A stretch of DNA of 64,000 nt from Rhynchopus sp. YZ270_cl-10 (GCA_964035575.1 OZ037877.1:186001-250000); one strand, 5' to 3'. Shown: positions 51,895-61,928, counted from the first letter of the stretch. The notes: generated by a model from the letters alone, not told the origin. Numbers and translations are program-made.

Positions 51895-52917
51895 TTATGC
51901 ACCCAACTCCAACAAAAAGCGATGTGTCTGCGGATGATGGTATCGCTCTGCTAGCGACAGCGCTGTTTCCCCGAATGCATTTGTCGGCGTCGTCACATCA
52001 GCACCCAACGTATGCAACGCACGCAGACACGACAGCGCACCACTCTCCGCACTCATATGCACCGCTGTCCTACCCGACGCTACATGCAGAGTACGGGACA
52101 CATTCTTCGCGTGAATGTCCGCACCACGCTCTGCAAGAAACAGAAGCGTTGACAGATGCCCACCACGAGCCGCACACATGACCAGAGTCAAACCACCGTC
52201 ACTACTCTCGTCTATCGAAGCGCCCCATCTCAACAACAACGCAAGACAGTCCACATGGCCTCCTCTTGCCGCGTGCAGGGCTGCTCCCATGCCACGCTTT
52301 TTGCAGCGTAATGCCAAATCCGCCCCGTATACACACAACACCTTCACCACCTCGATATGCCCCGCAGCAGCTGCCAGCCCCAACGGTGTTGCACCTCCTA
52401 CCGCCTTGCCGCTTACATCTCTAGGGTCAACCGCTACCCCTGCTTCTAATAGGTGCTGGACACAGAGGATGTGACCATTTCTCGCCGCATCGTGGAGTGG
52501 GGTGCCGCAGGAAGATTGTGGTTCCGGATCCGCACCGTGAGAGAGAAGGAAGGAGACCGCGTCAGCACGGCCTTCACCGGATGCGAGGTGAAGTGGAGTT
52601 CGGCGGTCGCAGGTGGTAGTGGGGGAGAGCGAGGCACCGTAAGAGAGCAGCAACGTGAGGAGCGGCGCGTGGCCGAGGTTGGAGGCAAAGTGGAGGGCCG
52701 TGGCGCCGGCGGCGTCGGCAGCATCGACGTCGGCACCCTTCGCGAGCAGCACCTCGGCGGAAGGTTCCTGCCCAGCTGCGGCGGCGTGATGCAGCGCAGT
52801 ACTCCCATAATGTCTCTCGCAAGGGTCACGCGAGGAATTCAACAAATTCCTCAAAGTCTCAACATCACCACGATGCGCTGCATAGTGTACGATCCCTGGT
52901 TCACTACCAGAACTCAT
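51895..52917 (-). CDS. Ankyrin-repeat protein (10 repeats)
   Basis: From the ATG at MSSGSEPGIVHYA the protein is 340 aa and consists almost entirely of ten ankyrin repeats of about 31-33 residues. The canonical cores are visible: GSTALHHAAAAG, GATALHFASNLG, RTPLHLASGEG, GTPLHDAARNGH, GATPLGLAAAAGH, GRTAVHMSAESG. The first repeat is shortened and the last ends at the stop (LLELGA). There is no signal peptide, membrane helix or catalytic domain, so it is probably an intracellular protein-binding scaffold. Upstream in-frame starts are not ATG and translate AT-rich sequence. Stop TAA. Confidence 0.88.
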   Translation of the reverse strand: MSSGSEPGIVHYAAHRGDVETLRNLLNSSRDPCERHYGSTALHHAAAAGQEPSAEVLLAKGADVDAADAAGATALHFASNLGHAPLLTLLLSYGASLSPTTTCDRRTPLHLASGEGRADAVSFLLSHGADPEPQSSCGTPLHDAARNGHILCVQHLLEAGVAVDPRDVSGKAVGGATPLGLAAAAGHIEVVKVLCVYGADLALRCKKRGMGAALHAARGGHVDCLALLLRWGASIDESSDGGLTLVMCAARGGHLSTLLFLAERGADIHAKNVSRTLHVASGRTAVHMSAESGALSCLRALHTLGADVTTPTNAFGETALSLAERYHHPQTHRFLLELGA

Positions 52918-53335
52918 TTTTTTAAAATTTGAAAAAAAATCAAAAGTAAAATATGGGGGAGTGCGGGGAATATGGAGTAGGGGGGCAATTAGTGTTAGTG
53001 GGAAAAGGGAATATGTGTATGTGCGCAAAAAGGATTGTCTCTAGAGTGGGGTTTATTAAAAATTGAAGGCTTAATTTCTGGTATTTTTTTTTGGGGGGGA
53101 AGAGGGGGAGAGGGACAAAAGAAACCTCCGGGGAGAAAGGAATGTGTAGGGGAAAGTGGGGCCCTTTTGGGGGTGGTTTTGATGTTGTTGTTTTTTGGGG
53201 GGGGGGGAAAGGGGAGGATTTTTTTTAACATTAGCACCGCTTTCCGAAGGGTCCGGTATAGTAACTTATAGTGAACGATCGTAGGATGGAGTTTTGCCGC
53301 AGAAGAGCAGGCCAATAAACGTTGACCTCATAGCC

Positions 53336-53693
53336 ATGGTGTGGTCGAAGACAATACTAGTAGTGGAAGCGAGTTCGGACCACTTTGCATCTCAGCAGGA
53401 TGACGACCAGGAGAGACTGCAATTGAAAGCTAAAGTGAAGAAGCAGAAGAAGACCGAAGGCCTTAGCCAATAGGGCAGGCCCAGCAACGATGCACTCCCT
53501 CGGATTGAGGAGCGTGAAGGAGAATGCGAAGAAGACGCTGCGAATGGGTCTCGCAGTACGAGAGTGGGTGGGAGGACCATGGGGGAAGGGGCGGTCGCAC
53601 CGATACTTCTTGGGAGGTGCGGTTTCGCACGCAAAGCTAGCAGGCGTCTTCACTTTGAGAAAAAAAGCAAAGCCTCCTTTGGGTATGCGTTGA
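53336..53693 (+). CDS. Two short adjacent coding-like ORFs, unknown
   Basis: A 45-aa ORF (53336-53473; MVWSKTILVVEASS then a lysine-rich QLKAKVKKQKK part) is followed by a 67-aa ORF (53490-53693; MHSLGLRSVKENAKKTLRMG). Both start at ATG, lie on the same strand in a locally GC-richer island and look protein-like. They may be exons or the remnant of one gene. No family was recognised. Confidence 0.3.
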
Positions 53694-54923
53694 AGAACGC
53701 TCGCTACCACCACTTCAACACAGAGTGGGCACTGCATGCTGATAGTGGATGTCGAAGACGAACAAAAAGGGGCGATGACGGGGGTTGAGGAAAGGAAGAA
53801 TTATTTGGAAAGACAACAGGGGAAGGGGAGGGGTAGGGAGAGAGGGGTTGACTCTTTTTGTTGTTGTTTTTTTCAGAATAGGTACAAAATGATTCCTTGA
53901 AACCAGCAGAACTCAAGAAGAACCAAAATCTACTCAACATTATTTTTTTTTTTGCTTTTTTTTGTTTTGTTTTTTTTACTATTTGTATCGACAAACACTT
54001 CCACCGAAGTCGGTTACGTGCTCGATGTTGCCCAAAAAAATGGGGTTTTTTTTTGCTTCATGATTTGGCCTCTGTAGGCTTTGGGAGGAGCATGGGTGGG
54101 TGGGGAGTTGTGGGGGGAAAAAAAGAGAAAAATTTAGAGGGTGAAAGCGATGCCTACTGTGTGCATACATACATACACACCTTGGGGCCATATTCTGCGT
54201 CAGAATTACCCCCCCTATTAGTTATCAGATAACACACACCTCTGTCGAGAAAAGAACAGAAAAATTTGGAAGAAGAAAAAAATCAATGTGTGCCACTGTG
54301 CCACATCTCAACAAAAAGAATAAATAAAACAGGGAGGGAAAAAAAAGGGAGGGAAACCTGGGGTTAATTAAAAGAGGTGGTAAAATTGTAAAAACAAAAA
54401 AAAATTGGTGGGCTCTCTCTTGTATTGCTTTGGCTTTTGTCTTTTTTTTTTTGCCGAAAAAGCGGGGGGGTGCCACGGTGGGGTGCGTAATGTATATGAG
54501 ACGAGGCGAGAAGTCTATGGGGGGAAAAAAAACTCCCCTTTTTTTGCCTTTTTTTTTGTATTTTGCATCTCACAGTGTGCACTCCCCTCTGATACGAGAG
54601 CCCCTTCACATAGGTAGGAAGAGTATGAGAAGCGACTATAAAAAAATCGGATACTGTTACAAGGCAGGGAAATATAAAAACAAAAAACTATAGGCGTAAT
54701 AGCGGGTGGGACCACGCACCATGAAGTACGTTTGTTTGTTTGTTTTTGTTTTGTTTGTTTTTTGATAAATTGTTGGAGTAGTGCAGTTACCTCAGTTTGT
54801 GTTTCCACAGTTGTGCAATCTCCACTTTTTTCTCCTTTGTTTTCCACCCCTGATTAGCTTTTGTTGCGTTAATAAAATGGACTAAGCCAGGTAGAGTTTC
54901 CTGTGCTCAAAATTCACCCCGAA
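53694..54923. other. Gene-free homopolymer-rich stretch
   Basis: A- and T-runs dominate. Open frames here are poly-Phe/Lys artefacts. 54763-54819 is the second copy of the 43447 repeat. Confidence 0.5.
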
Positions 54924-54985
54924 TGGTGTTCCCCCCTATATTGACATGTCCTTGACATGTCGTTGACAGGTGTTTCCGGAACACC
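54924..54985. mobile_element. TGGTG-family MITE with exact 5-bp TSD CCGAA
   Basis: Ends TGGTGTTCC and CCGGAACACCA, flanked by CCGAA on both sides. Three TTGACATGTC-like units inside, one more than at 43837. Confidence 0.9.
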
Positions 54986-55764
54986 ACCGAAGGCTTTTTT
55001 TTTTTTTTTTTTTGCACGGAAAAAAGATTTGCCACTACTCACTGTTACATTTTTTTTTTTTGTCAATCACTTTACACCAATTATGAGGGGAAAATCTGTG
55101 TACTCATTGCCAGCCAAAGACCATAATTACAATACAGCGAGGCAGACTTTGCCTGAAAATAGGCATGTCTGGAAAAATCGATCTGAGGCGTGGCTGAGAA
55201 GTATTAATACTTAAAGCCGGCCTTAGTGAGGTCGATTCGGTCTCACTGTATTGTATGGTCTATGTGCTACAGAAGGTATAGACGCAGGTCATTCTCAACA
55301 CTTTAAGGAAGGATTCTATCTTTTCCACAGATTTTCACTTTCTTTTTTTTTGTTTTTTTTTTTCTTCCAACTCTAAGATGCTGTAAATATGCCTAAAAGC
55401 GGAAAAAGAACAAAAATGAAAATCAAAAAATAACCACAAAATATTTTGAAAAGATGAACTCCATAGTTTTCAAATGCACATTTTTTTTGTGTGGTTTGCT
55501 TTTGTTTTTCATTTTCATTTTCCGGATAGCATTTTTTTCATCTCAAAAAAAAAAAAAAAAGGTAAAGAGAGCTGTCTCTTGGTGCATGATCTAAAAGAAG
55601 AGGGGTGTATTGGGGGTGGAGAAAACAAATGAAATTGAGAGAGATGTCAAAAGAAAAATCCGTAACATTGCAATGTGTGTCTCATGCAAAAACACACATC
55701 ATCAAAAGCGAGTACAAAACTAAACTATTCGTGAGGAGCGTGCCCAATGGACACCCCCCACTAC
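54986..55764. other. Gene-free stretch
   Basis: No repeat family or gene that I can support apart from long A/T runs and the pair CAATACAGCGAGGC / GGTCTCACTGTATTG (55131 and 55240). Confidence 0.45.
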
Positions 55765-55855
55765 CACGGTGCAGCTGGTCACAGGGGGTTACCAGGTCAA
55801 ATACCTGCCCATTAGCTGGTCACATGACCAGGTATACTATGACCAGCGCACCGTG
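55765..55855. mobile_element. CACGGTG-family foldback MITE, copy 1
   Basis: CACGGTGCAGCTGGTCA and, reversed, CACGGTGCGCTGGTCA at the ends. Inside are CCAGGT/ACCTGG-like words. Same family as 61639-61736. Confidence 0.75.
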
Positions 55856-57577
55856 ACACTAGCTATAGAAAAGAAAGGGGGGGAGGAAAGGGAGAAAGAC
55901 GTACAAAGACAAGCACGTAAGCCACCTAAAAATAGACCGCGTGCCCCTAATAGGGGCAACGGCCACGTATTAAGACAGAGGATTGGAGAGTTGGTGAAAG
56001 GGGAGGGAGGGAGGTAAAAACAGCACAAGAGCGGAGGGGGGGGAGGAAACAAAGGATATCCTAATATTGAAACGCGTTCGGTTGATTCTGTGTTGATTCT
56101 CTACAGAGAGCAGGGGGAGGGGGGGCGATTGAAATAGTTGGAATTTTTTTTTTTATTTTGACTATTTCTTTGCTATGTTTGCGATTTGGTTGAGAAAAAA
56201 AAAAATAACACTAATTTCATATACTTTCCTTTCGAAAAAGAAAGTACACAATGACATTGAAAAACGATACACAGCCCATAAGACACGGAAATCGGAAAAA
56301 TTCAGGGTTGAAAACATTGAAACGCATCCCCCTGAGTCCACATAAAAAAAAAAACAAAAAAGACAAAAAAAAAACAGAGAGGAAGAGAATAGAACCATAG
56401 TTCGAATCAAGAATGTGGAGTGGCATGTTGCCAATGAAGTATTTCAACATATGCAAATCAATAAATTTGATAGCATAGGAGGGAGGGATCAAATAAAAAT
56501 GTTCCCATCTTTCTATTCAAAAAAAAAATAATTACAAACACAGCATCCAGAAGATCGTATCTAAGAGATAGCGATTTTTCCCAAAAAAAAAAACCCCATC
56601 ATCTTCGGAAAATATTTTACCCAAAAAAAGATTTTAGTTTTCCCGAAAATCTTAAAAAAAAAACAGGGGGTTTTTCATCCACATCTGAGGTCAGATGTTC
56701 TGTATACCATGTATATTATATAATAGAGGGAGGTTTTTAGTGTTTATGGCGTGGCTTGACGGAAGGGTGATTCGCACTTTTTTTTTTGCGTACTTTCCCC
56801 CCCATCCAAGCCACACCAATATATGCTTTTTTTTCTTCTTCCGCGCCAACGAAAGGCTCTGCAATGTGCTCAAGAGCCACACCAAACGATCAGGGGTCTG
56901 GGGGGGAAGAGGGGTGGGAAGCAATATTTTCTGTCTGCACACGGATGCGTTGCCATGCCTTCCATATTCCTCCACCTTTTGTAGGGGTGGTGGTGCGGAG
57001 CACGGTTTTTGGGGTAAGTGAACGACACATACTTTCCGTTCACAAAAGTAGTGTGCGTAAGAGAAAAAAAAAAACATCCCCAAAAAAAATCAACAAAAAA
57101 TGGTGTTTACACCTTCAAATTAATGAGCTAAACTGAAGACAGACAAATAAAAAAGGGGGGCTTTTACGTATTAAAGTTCCCCCCATTTTGGCGCTCATAC
57201 ACAAGAGCCAAACACCACATTGGGGTGGGGCGAGAGGGGGGGAAAGACAAAACAATCTTTTTCTTCACACGGCTCCCAAAAAATCCCCCCCACCCTTTCA
57301 ATTGAAACAAAATGGTAGCCGTTTGCCTGCGGACACCCTCAAATTTAAGAATGGTTTATAAGATGACCCTTCACCTTAATGGCTTAATGACACCCTCAAA
57401 TTTAATGAGCACAACCACATGGTGTGTTGCAGGCTTTTGGCAAAAAGGGCTTCGGGGAGGGGGGGAAAGAGGCAGGGGAGGGTGGTGTGTTTTGCACGGT
57501 GGACTATCCAGGTGGACCACTAGTACTACTAGTCCAAATGACTAGTGTTTTACGACTATAGTGTAAACCAGTAACTA
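55856..57577. other. Gene-free stretch with small hairpins
   Basis: Holds a TACTTTC/GAAAGTA hairpin at 56220-56247 and a B module at 56438-56492. Open frames are short and low in complexity. No gene is supported. Confidence 0.5.
56438..56492. repeat. Dispersed B module (CAAAT/ATTTG stem variant)
   Basis: GTATTTCAACATATG, then a stem CAAAT/ATTTG around CAATAA, then GATAGCATAGGAGG and GGGATCAA. The stem is one pair longer than in the copies at 60461 and 63154, and both arms changed together. Confidence 0.75.
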
Positions 57578-57664
57578 CAGTTGGACAAGAAAAAAGTCGC
57601 CAATTTGCAAGAAAACCCCCCAAAATCCAATATTTGTTGGTCGCCAAGTTTCTTTGTCCAACTG
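57578..57664. mobile_element. Tc1-like MITE with CAGTTGGACAAGAAA ends, TA flanks
   Basis: The inverted ends are CAGTTGGACAAGAAA and TTTCTTTGTCCAACTG, exactly between TA dinucleotides. The 87-bp element folds almost completely. CAGT ends and TA duplications are the Tc1/mariner pattern. Confidence 0.85.
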
Positions 57665-57666
57665 TA

Positions 57667-58311
57667 GTCCGAAATGACCAGCGTTTTATAAGTAGTGTTC
57701 CACCGATAACACTACTAGTTTATCTGCACATAGTCGGTACGACGAGGAGTCCCCCTTGATTAGTCTGTGCATTCTCATTGGGGGGTGGATGTGGGGTACC
57801 TTTCGCGCATAACCCGATGATGTATCACGGACACTTCATTTTTTTTGCTTTTTAACATTAGATGATAGAGATGACATATTGAAATATTGTTTCATATACC
57901 AACTATTCTACTGAATAGATGGTATAATAGGGTGCACTAAATGTACCCAAACTGAAATACAAAAAACGCACCCTGGGTGCACACCGGACCTTTTTTGGTG
58001 CGTCAGTACACCCCAAGGGGGTGGACCTCACAACCAATGTTTTCCCCCATTTTTACATCAGAACCAAAAAAAGGTTGACTTGAAATACAAAGCCCTCATG
58101 ACAGTGTATCTTAAAAGTTTTGGAAGGTGAAGCTACACCTCACGGTGGTTCAACAACAAAAAAAAAAACAACAAAACCCGGGGTGGGAGCAGTAAAAGAG
58201 CTTTGCAACAGTAAATTGAGAGTCAAGAGTTTTCTTTTTTCCTTTCCATTATTTTTTAATTTTTTATGAAGAAAAAAACGATCCCGAAACTAGCTTCAAC
58301 GATAGACAAAA
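57667..58311. other. Gene-free stretch
   Basis: CACTAGT-rich sequence just outside the MITE, a TACCAACTATTC/GAATAGATGGTA hairpin near 57897-57924, a GGGTGCAC palindrome cluster near 57931-57982, and the hairpin at 58085-58109 (stem ATAC/GTAT). Confidence 0.5.
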
Positions 58312-58412
58312 TGGTGCTCCGGGAGGGGTCGATATTGACAGGTCGTTGACAGGTCGTTGACAGGTCGTTGACAGGTCGCTGACAGGTCGTTGACCGACTT
58401 CCGAAAGCACCA
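58312..58412. mobile_element. TGGTG-family MITE with five to six GTTGACAGGTC units
   Basis: Ends TGGTGCTCCGGGAGG and TTCCGAAAGCACCA, imperfect 5-bp flanks CAAAA/CAATA. The internal 11-bp unit is expanded more than in any other copy. Confidence 0.85.
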
Positions 58413-59372
58413 CAATAGTTGCAGAACTATTTAAAACCCCACTTTTTTTCAAAAAAAAAAAAAAAAGGTGCATATAGCGGCACCCCGCGCCGGAAACTAT
58501 GTGTTGTGGTGTCGATGTCGACAAACTGCCTAAGAACCTCACCTTAGGTGGGGAAGATAGGGTCTGTGCTCAAATGTTGGCCGAAGCACTTTTTGTGCTG
58601 CAGAAAAGAAAAAGAAAAGAAAATCGAAAGAGAAAGTAGAGAGAAAAGTTGACAGTGCAATAAATGCCTCACCTAATAGCGGCGGACACGTGGGGCACCT
58701 GGGGGAGGGAAAAGAAAAGAAAATCGAAAGACACTGGAAAGACCATTTCCAAGATTGGGTGAAAAATAAGGTGCGTTTTTTTTTTTTCTGGATATCAAGA
58801 GAAAGTGGCGGTATGTGTTCTGAACGTATCTGATAGAAACGAAAGCTTGCATTATGCCTGAGCCTCACAGTGCACAAACATCAAAGAAGGTTAACTAGTC
58901 AGATTATAGCACACATTTTGTTGCACTGCAAAATATCACAGAAAAAAAAAGGAGGAAAAAAAAAAAACTAAACAAAAAATGGTAGTTATTGCTGCAGGCA
59001 CACCTCTGACAGACCCTACAATACCAGCCGGTCCGGATGAAAGCACTGCAACCAAACAACATAAAATGTGAAAAGATAAAATTTGTCAGATGAATGTACT
59101 TTCTTAGTGCACATATTGGGTGAGGGTTTTTTTTGGTTTTTTCATAAAAAAAACCCCCCTGAAGAGTCTCTCCCTTCCTAACAGACCAAATCTAAAAGAA
59201 ATTTGATTTGAAGTACAAAAGCCCCCTTTTTTTTTCGTGACAGTTTTGTACCCCTCAAGAAAATTTTGCACAACAGCTTGTATTGGATGAGGGCTCCGTT
59301 TTTCGAAAGCCTTACCAAAAAAAAATGCTGTGTAACATTCTACAAAAAAAAAAAAATAGTTTCATGCACAGT
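58413..59372. other. Gene-free stretch
   Basis: Contains the GCAGGCACACCTC copy of the dispersed module (58993-59040) and the long-stem hairpin at 59213-59251 (GTACAAAA/TTTTGTAC). No gene. Confidence 0.5.
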
Positions 59373-59425
59373 TGTCAGGTCCAGGTGGGTGCGCAATTTA
59401 TGATAAACGCAAAGAGCTGGGGATA

Positions 59426-59514
59426 CAGTGCGGTGCTATAATATGGGGCGCATAATTATGGGTAAATCCAATTTTTACCCATAATTATGCGCCCCGTAAT
59501 ATAGCGCCGCACTG
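59426..59514. mobile_element. Tc1-like MITE, CAGTGCGG ends, TA flanks (intact copy)
   Basis: Almost perfect 89-bp palindrome with CAGTGCGGTGCTATA at one end and the near complement at the other, and ATAATTATGGGTAAA arms at the centre. A degenerate relative is at 36985-37078. Confidence 0.88.
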
Positions 59515-59534
59515 TAATGGGTGTTACATTATTA

Positions 59535-59634
59535 CCGTATTCGTAAAAATGTTCGACCGTAAAAAAGGACGAACTTCCAGAAAAATCCTGAAAAGGACGA
59601 ACTTTATTACGGTCGAACATATTTACGAATACGG
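59535..59634. mobile_element. Tc1-like MITE, CCGTATTCG ends, TA flanks
   Basis: CCGTATTCGTAAAAATGTTC and the near complement at the other end, between TA dinucleotides. 59681-59745 repeats its left half (CAGTATTCGTAAAAATGTTC), a solo end or a second truncated copy. Confidence 0.85.
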
Positions 59635-60160
59635 TATTTAATTATTTAATTTATACACACCAATTCACCGAATGAGAGTACAGTATTCGTAAAAATGTTC
59701 GACCGCAAAAAAGGTCGAACTTCCGGGAAAATCCTGAAAGAGGTGAGCAATTTGGGGTGAGAAAAAAACACACCAAAAAAAATTGCTCACCCAAAAAAGC
59801 TGTGAACCAACCTCTCTCATGAGATGGGTGGTCGTTGCTCACACACCTCTGGACCTGACAGCTATGTGCATACTTTCAGTCGAAGAGAGAAAGTACGAAA
59901 AATACGGAGGTAGACCGTGACTGTGACTTCTCTGGTAATTTTTTTTTTTTGGCAGCCACGCCATTGGTATACTTTGTGTGATTTAGTTTCTTGCGTTTTA
60001 TCATTAATAAAAGCTGCAAAAACAAAACAAAACAAAAGAAGAAAAAAAATTGGTTGGTGTTTTAAAACTGTAGGTCCTCTTCACTCAAGAAAAAGAGCCA
60101 AAAAGTTTTTTTCGGTTGAGTTAAAAATAGACAAGAAACGTATCCTGCCAATTTGCTTTT

Positions 60161-60276
60161 GGGTGATCTAGGATCGTCTCCGTGAGACACGCAACAGGCT
60201 GTGAGAGCGTTGTGAGAGTCTGTGAGACGCTACTGAGAAGCTAGTGAAAAATTCTCTCCCCGTTCATAGATCACCC
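60161..60276. mobile_element. Small MITE, GGGTGATCTA ends, with empty paralogous site
   Basis: GGGTGATCTA and TAGATCACCC bound 116 bp rich in GTGAGA words. GCTTTTG occurs on both sides. The flanking 90 bp (GAGCCAAAAAG, GGTTGAGTTAAAAATAGACA, AAACGTATC) recurs at 45255-45345 without the insertion. Confidence 0.8.
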
Positions 60277-60425
60277 AGCTTTTGTTGAAAAAAATGAAAA
60301 ATATTAGACAAGAAGGAGTCGGTAATACAAACTTCGAGCCAAGTTTTTTTGCAACAGGTTTTGGAAAAAAAGGAAAAATACTATTCAAAATGGGGAAAAA
60401 AGGGGGGGAAAGGGGGTGACTGGAA

Positions 60426-60530
60426 GTACAAAAGCCCTCATGACAGTACCGAAGAAAGAAGTATTTCTACATAATAGTGTGCAATCAATAAATTGATAGC
60501 AATGGGATAGCATGGGAAGAGGGATCAACA
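60426..60530. repeat. Composite of CCCTC hairpin and B module
   Basis: A stem GTAC/GTAC around AAAAGCCCTCATGACA (60426-60449) is followed after 11 bp by a B module (60461-60530). The two dispersed modules therefore also occur side by side. Confidence 0.7.
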
Positions 60531-60601
60531 ACAATGTAGCAGAAGGAAGAAGAAAATAAGATAAACCACTGTTTCATAGGTTTCACGTCAGTATTGCAAC
60601 T

Positions 60602-60637
<36 letters not shown>

Positions 60638-60803
60638 CGCTTGAAAAAAGAAAACAAAGATGGAAGACTCTTGTTTTGTGTAAACTTTTATGAAGTTCTT
60701 CGACAAAAAAAAAATGAGTTTTCGATGTATTTTCCTTTTTATGAAACTTTCTTTCTTGAACTGAATACGGGACGTTGACACATTGGTCTCAGTGTGGATA
60801 TAT

Positions 60804-60974
60804 TTATTCCAACACAGAGGGAGCGCCTGTATAATTCTGCCGATACTTCACTTTACGTCTACTGGGAAAAGATCTGTACTTTCGGCTGGAGGGTGGTTTT
60901 TCCTTCTCCTTCTTGTTTGCTTTTGCCACCTTGCCAATCGTCCACCCGAACTTGGTGGTACTAAAAAATGCCAT
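60804..60974 (-). CDS. Small basic protein, 56 aa, unknown
   Basis: ATG start (MAFFSTTKFGWTIGKVAKAN), then a Lys/Arg/Ser-rich part with RKYRSFPSRRKVKYRQ. It uses diverse codons, unlike the homopolymer-driven frames around it, and lies on the same strand as the confident genes. It could be a small ribosomal-type or nucleic-acid-binding protein, or an exon. No family was recognised. Confidence 0.35.
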   Translation of the reverse strand: MAFFSTTKFGWTIGKVAKANKKEKEKPPSSRKYRSFPSRRKVKYRQNYTGAPSVLE

Positions 60975-61299
60975 ATTTTGTAAAAAGGGGCTGGGGGGAC
61001 ATAACAGACGGCACACCTTCCTTCTGAAAGGGTGTGTGGCAGAGAAAAGAAAATAGGGAGCTCTGGTCTGACACTGTATGATTTTACAAATATTTTTTTG
61101 CGTAATAAAACAGACGCTTGTGGGGTTGGGGAATTACAAAAAAAAAAAAAATAGAAAAATGGAATTGAAGGGTAAGAAAATCAGGGGAAAGGATCAGGCA
61201 ATGGCGAGAGAGTCTCTCACCGGATCACCCTTAACGGATGCAAATGCGACTATCCAAAAAAAAAAAAACAAAAAAGAAATATTATGAAACGTGCTAAAA

Positions 61300-61860
61300 A
61301 CGCATCCCAGTCGAGCTCATGCAAAAAGGGTAGGGGACGTGAGTGGTCCGTACCGTAAGAGAACGGAGGCGGTTCACAACCGCTCGGCGAATCACGCAAC
61401 CTCTTTATACCCCCAGCCTTTTTTAATCGGCAAAAAAAAAAAAAAAACCTATGATTTCGCAGGTATTACCGTGGAAGCATAGCGGGGACCCTAAGGGCAA
61501 TCATGGCTCAGTTCGTAAACGCGCACGTGCCCATTAATGCCATCGCTTTTGTGGCATCAGATGACTCCTTACGTAGTGGGGGGATCTACGCGGACAGTGT
61601 AGAGGGGGAAGGGGTGGGGATGGGAGGCAGCATTCTCGACACGGTGGCTTGGTCAGGTGACTGACCAGGCTTTTAGCCTGGTCATGTTTTTAGCTTGGTC
61701 AGAGCCTGGTCAGTCAGCCTGACCAAGCCACCGTGTACCTGGTTTCTGAAGGGTGCCTTCCCTTTGGGGCTAACCGCGAAGTGCAATGCGGACTCGAGAA
61801 GTCATTTACAGGCAGCACATCTCACCCCTGGATGTGGCAGCCCCCCCCTGCAATAAGCTG
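61300..61860 (+). pseudogene. Coding-like island interrupted by a MITE, unknown
   Basis: A GC-richer island. Its clearest part is a 53-aa ORF at 61503-61664 (MAQFVNAHVPINAIAFVASD, then LRSGGIYADSVEG), which vaguely recalls a WD40 blade. It runs into the CACGGTG MITE at 61639 and stops there. Protein-like sequence continues beyond the MITE. Probably a gene remnant, with the insertion later than the coding sequence. Confidence 0.3.
61639..61736. mobile_element. CACGGTG-family foldback MITE, copy 2
   Basis: ACACGGTGGCTTGGTCAGG and its exact complement at the ends. Inside, CCTGGTCA words in both orientations. Same family as 55765-55855. Confidence 0.85.
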
Positions 61861-61904
61861 GCCTGACTCCAAAGAAAAGAAAAGAAAAGTGTATCAGATG
61901 AACC

Positions 61905-61928
61905 GCTAAGCCTCTCTCGCTGCTTAGC
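61905..61928. repeat. CTCTC-loop hairpin, GCTAAGC/GCTTAGC stem
   Basis: Seven-bp stem with the outer pair G-C instead of C-G as in the copy at 50969. The loop CTCTCTCGCT is a lengthened version. Confidence 0.8.

Larger units (their letters stand above)
59373..59860. mobile_element. Outer MITE of a nested set (TGTCAGGTCCAG ends)
   Basis: TGTCAGGTCCAG at 59373-59384 and its exact complement at 59849-59860. Beyond them ATGCAC/GTGCAT extends the pairing to 59364 and 59871. Inside are two complete TA-flanked MITEs (59426 and 59535) and part of another. Confidence 0.75.

Noticed and set aside
55605-55856. 83-aa plus-strand frame
   Set aside because: Starts at a non-ATG codon and runs into the CACGGTG MITE; composition not convincing.
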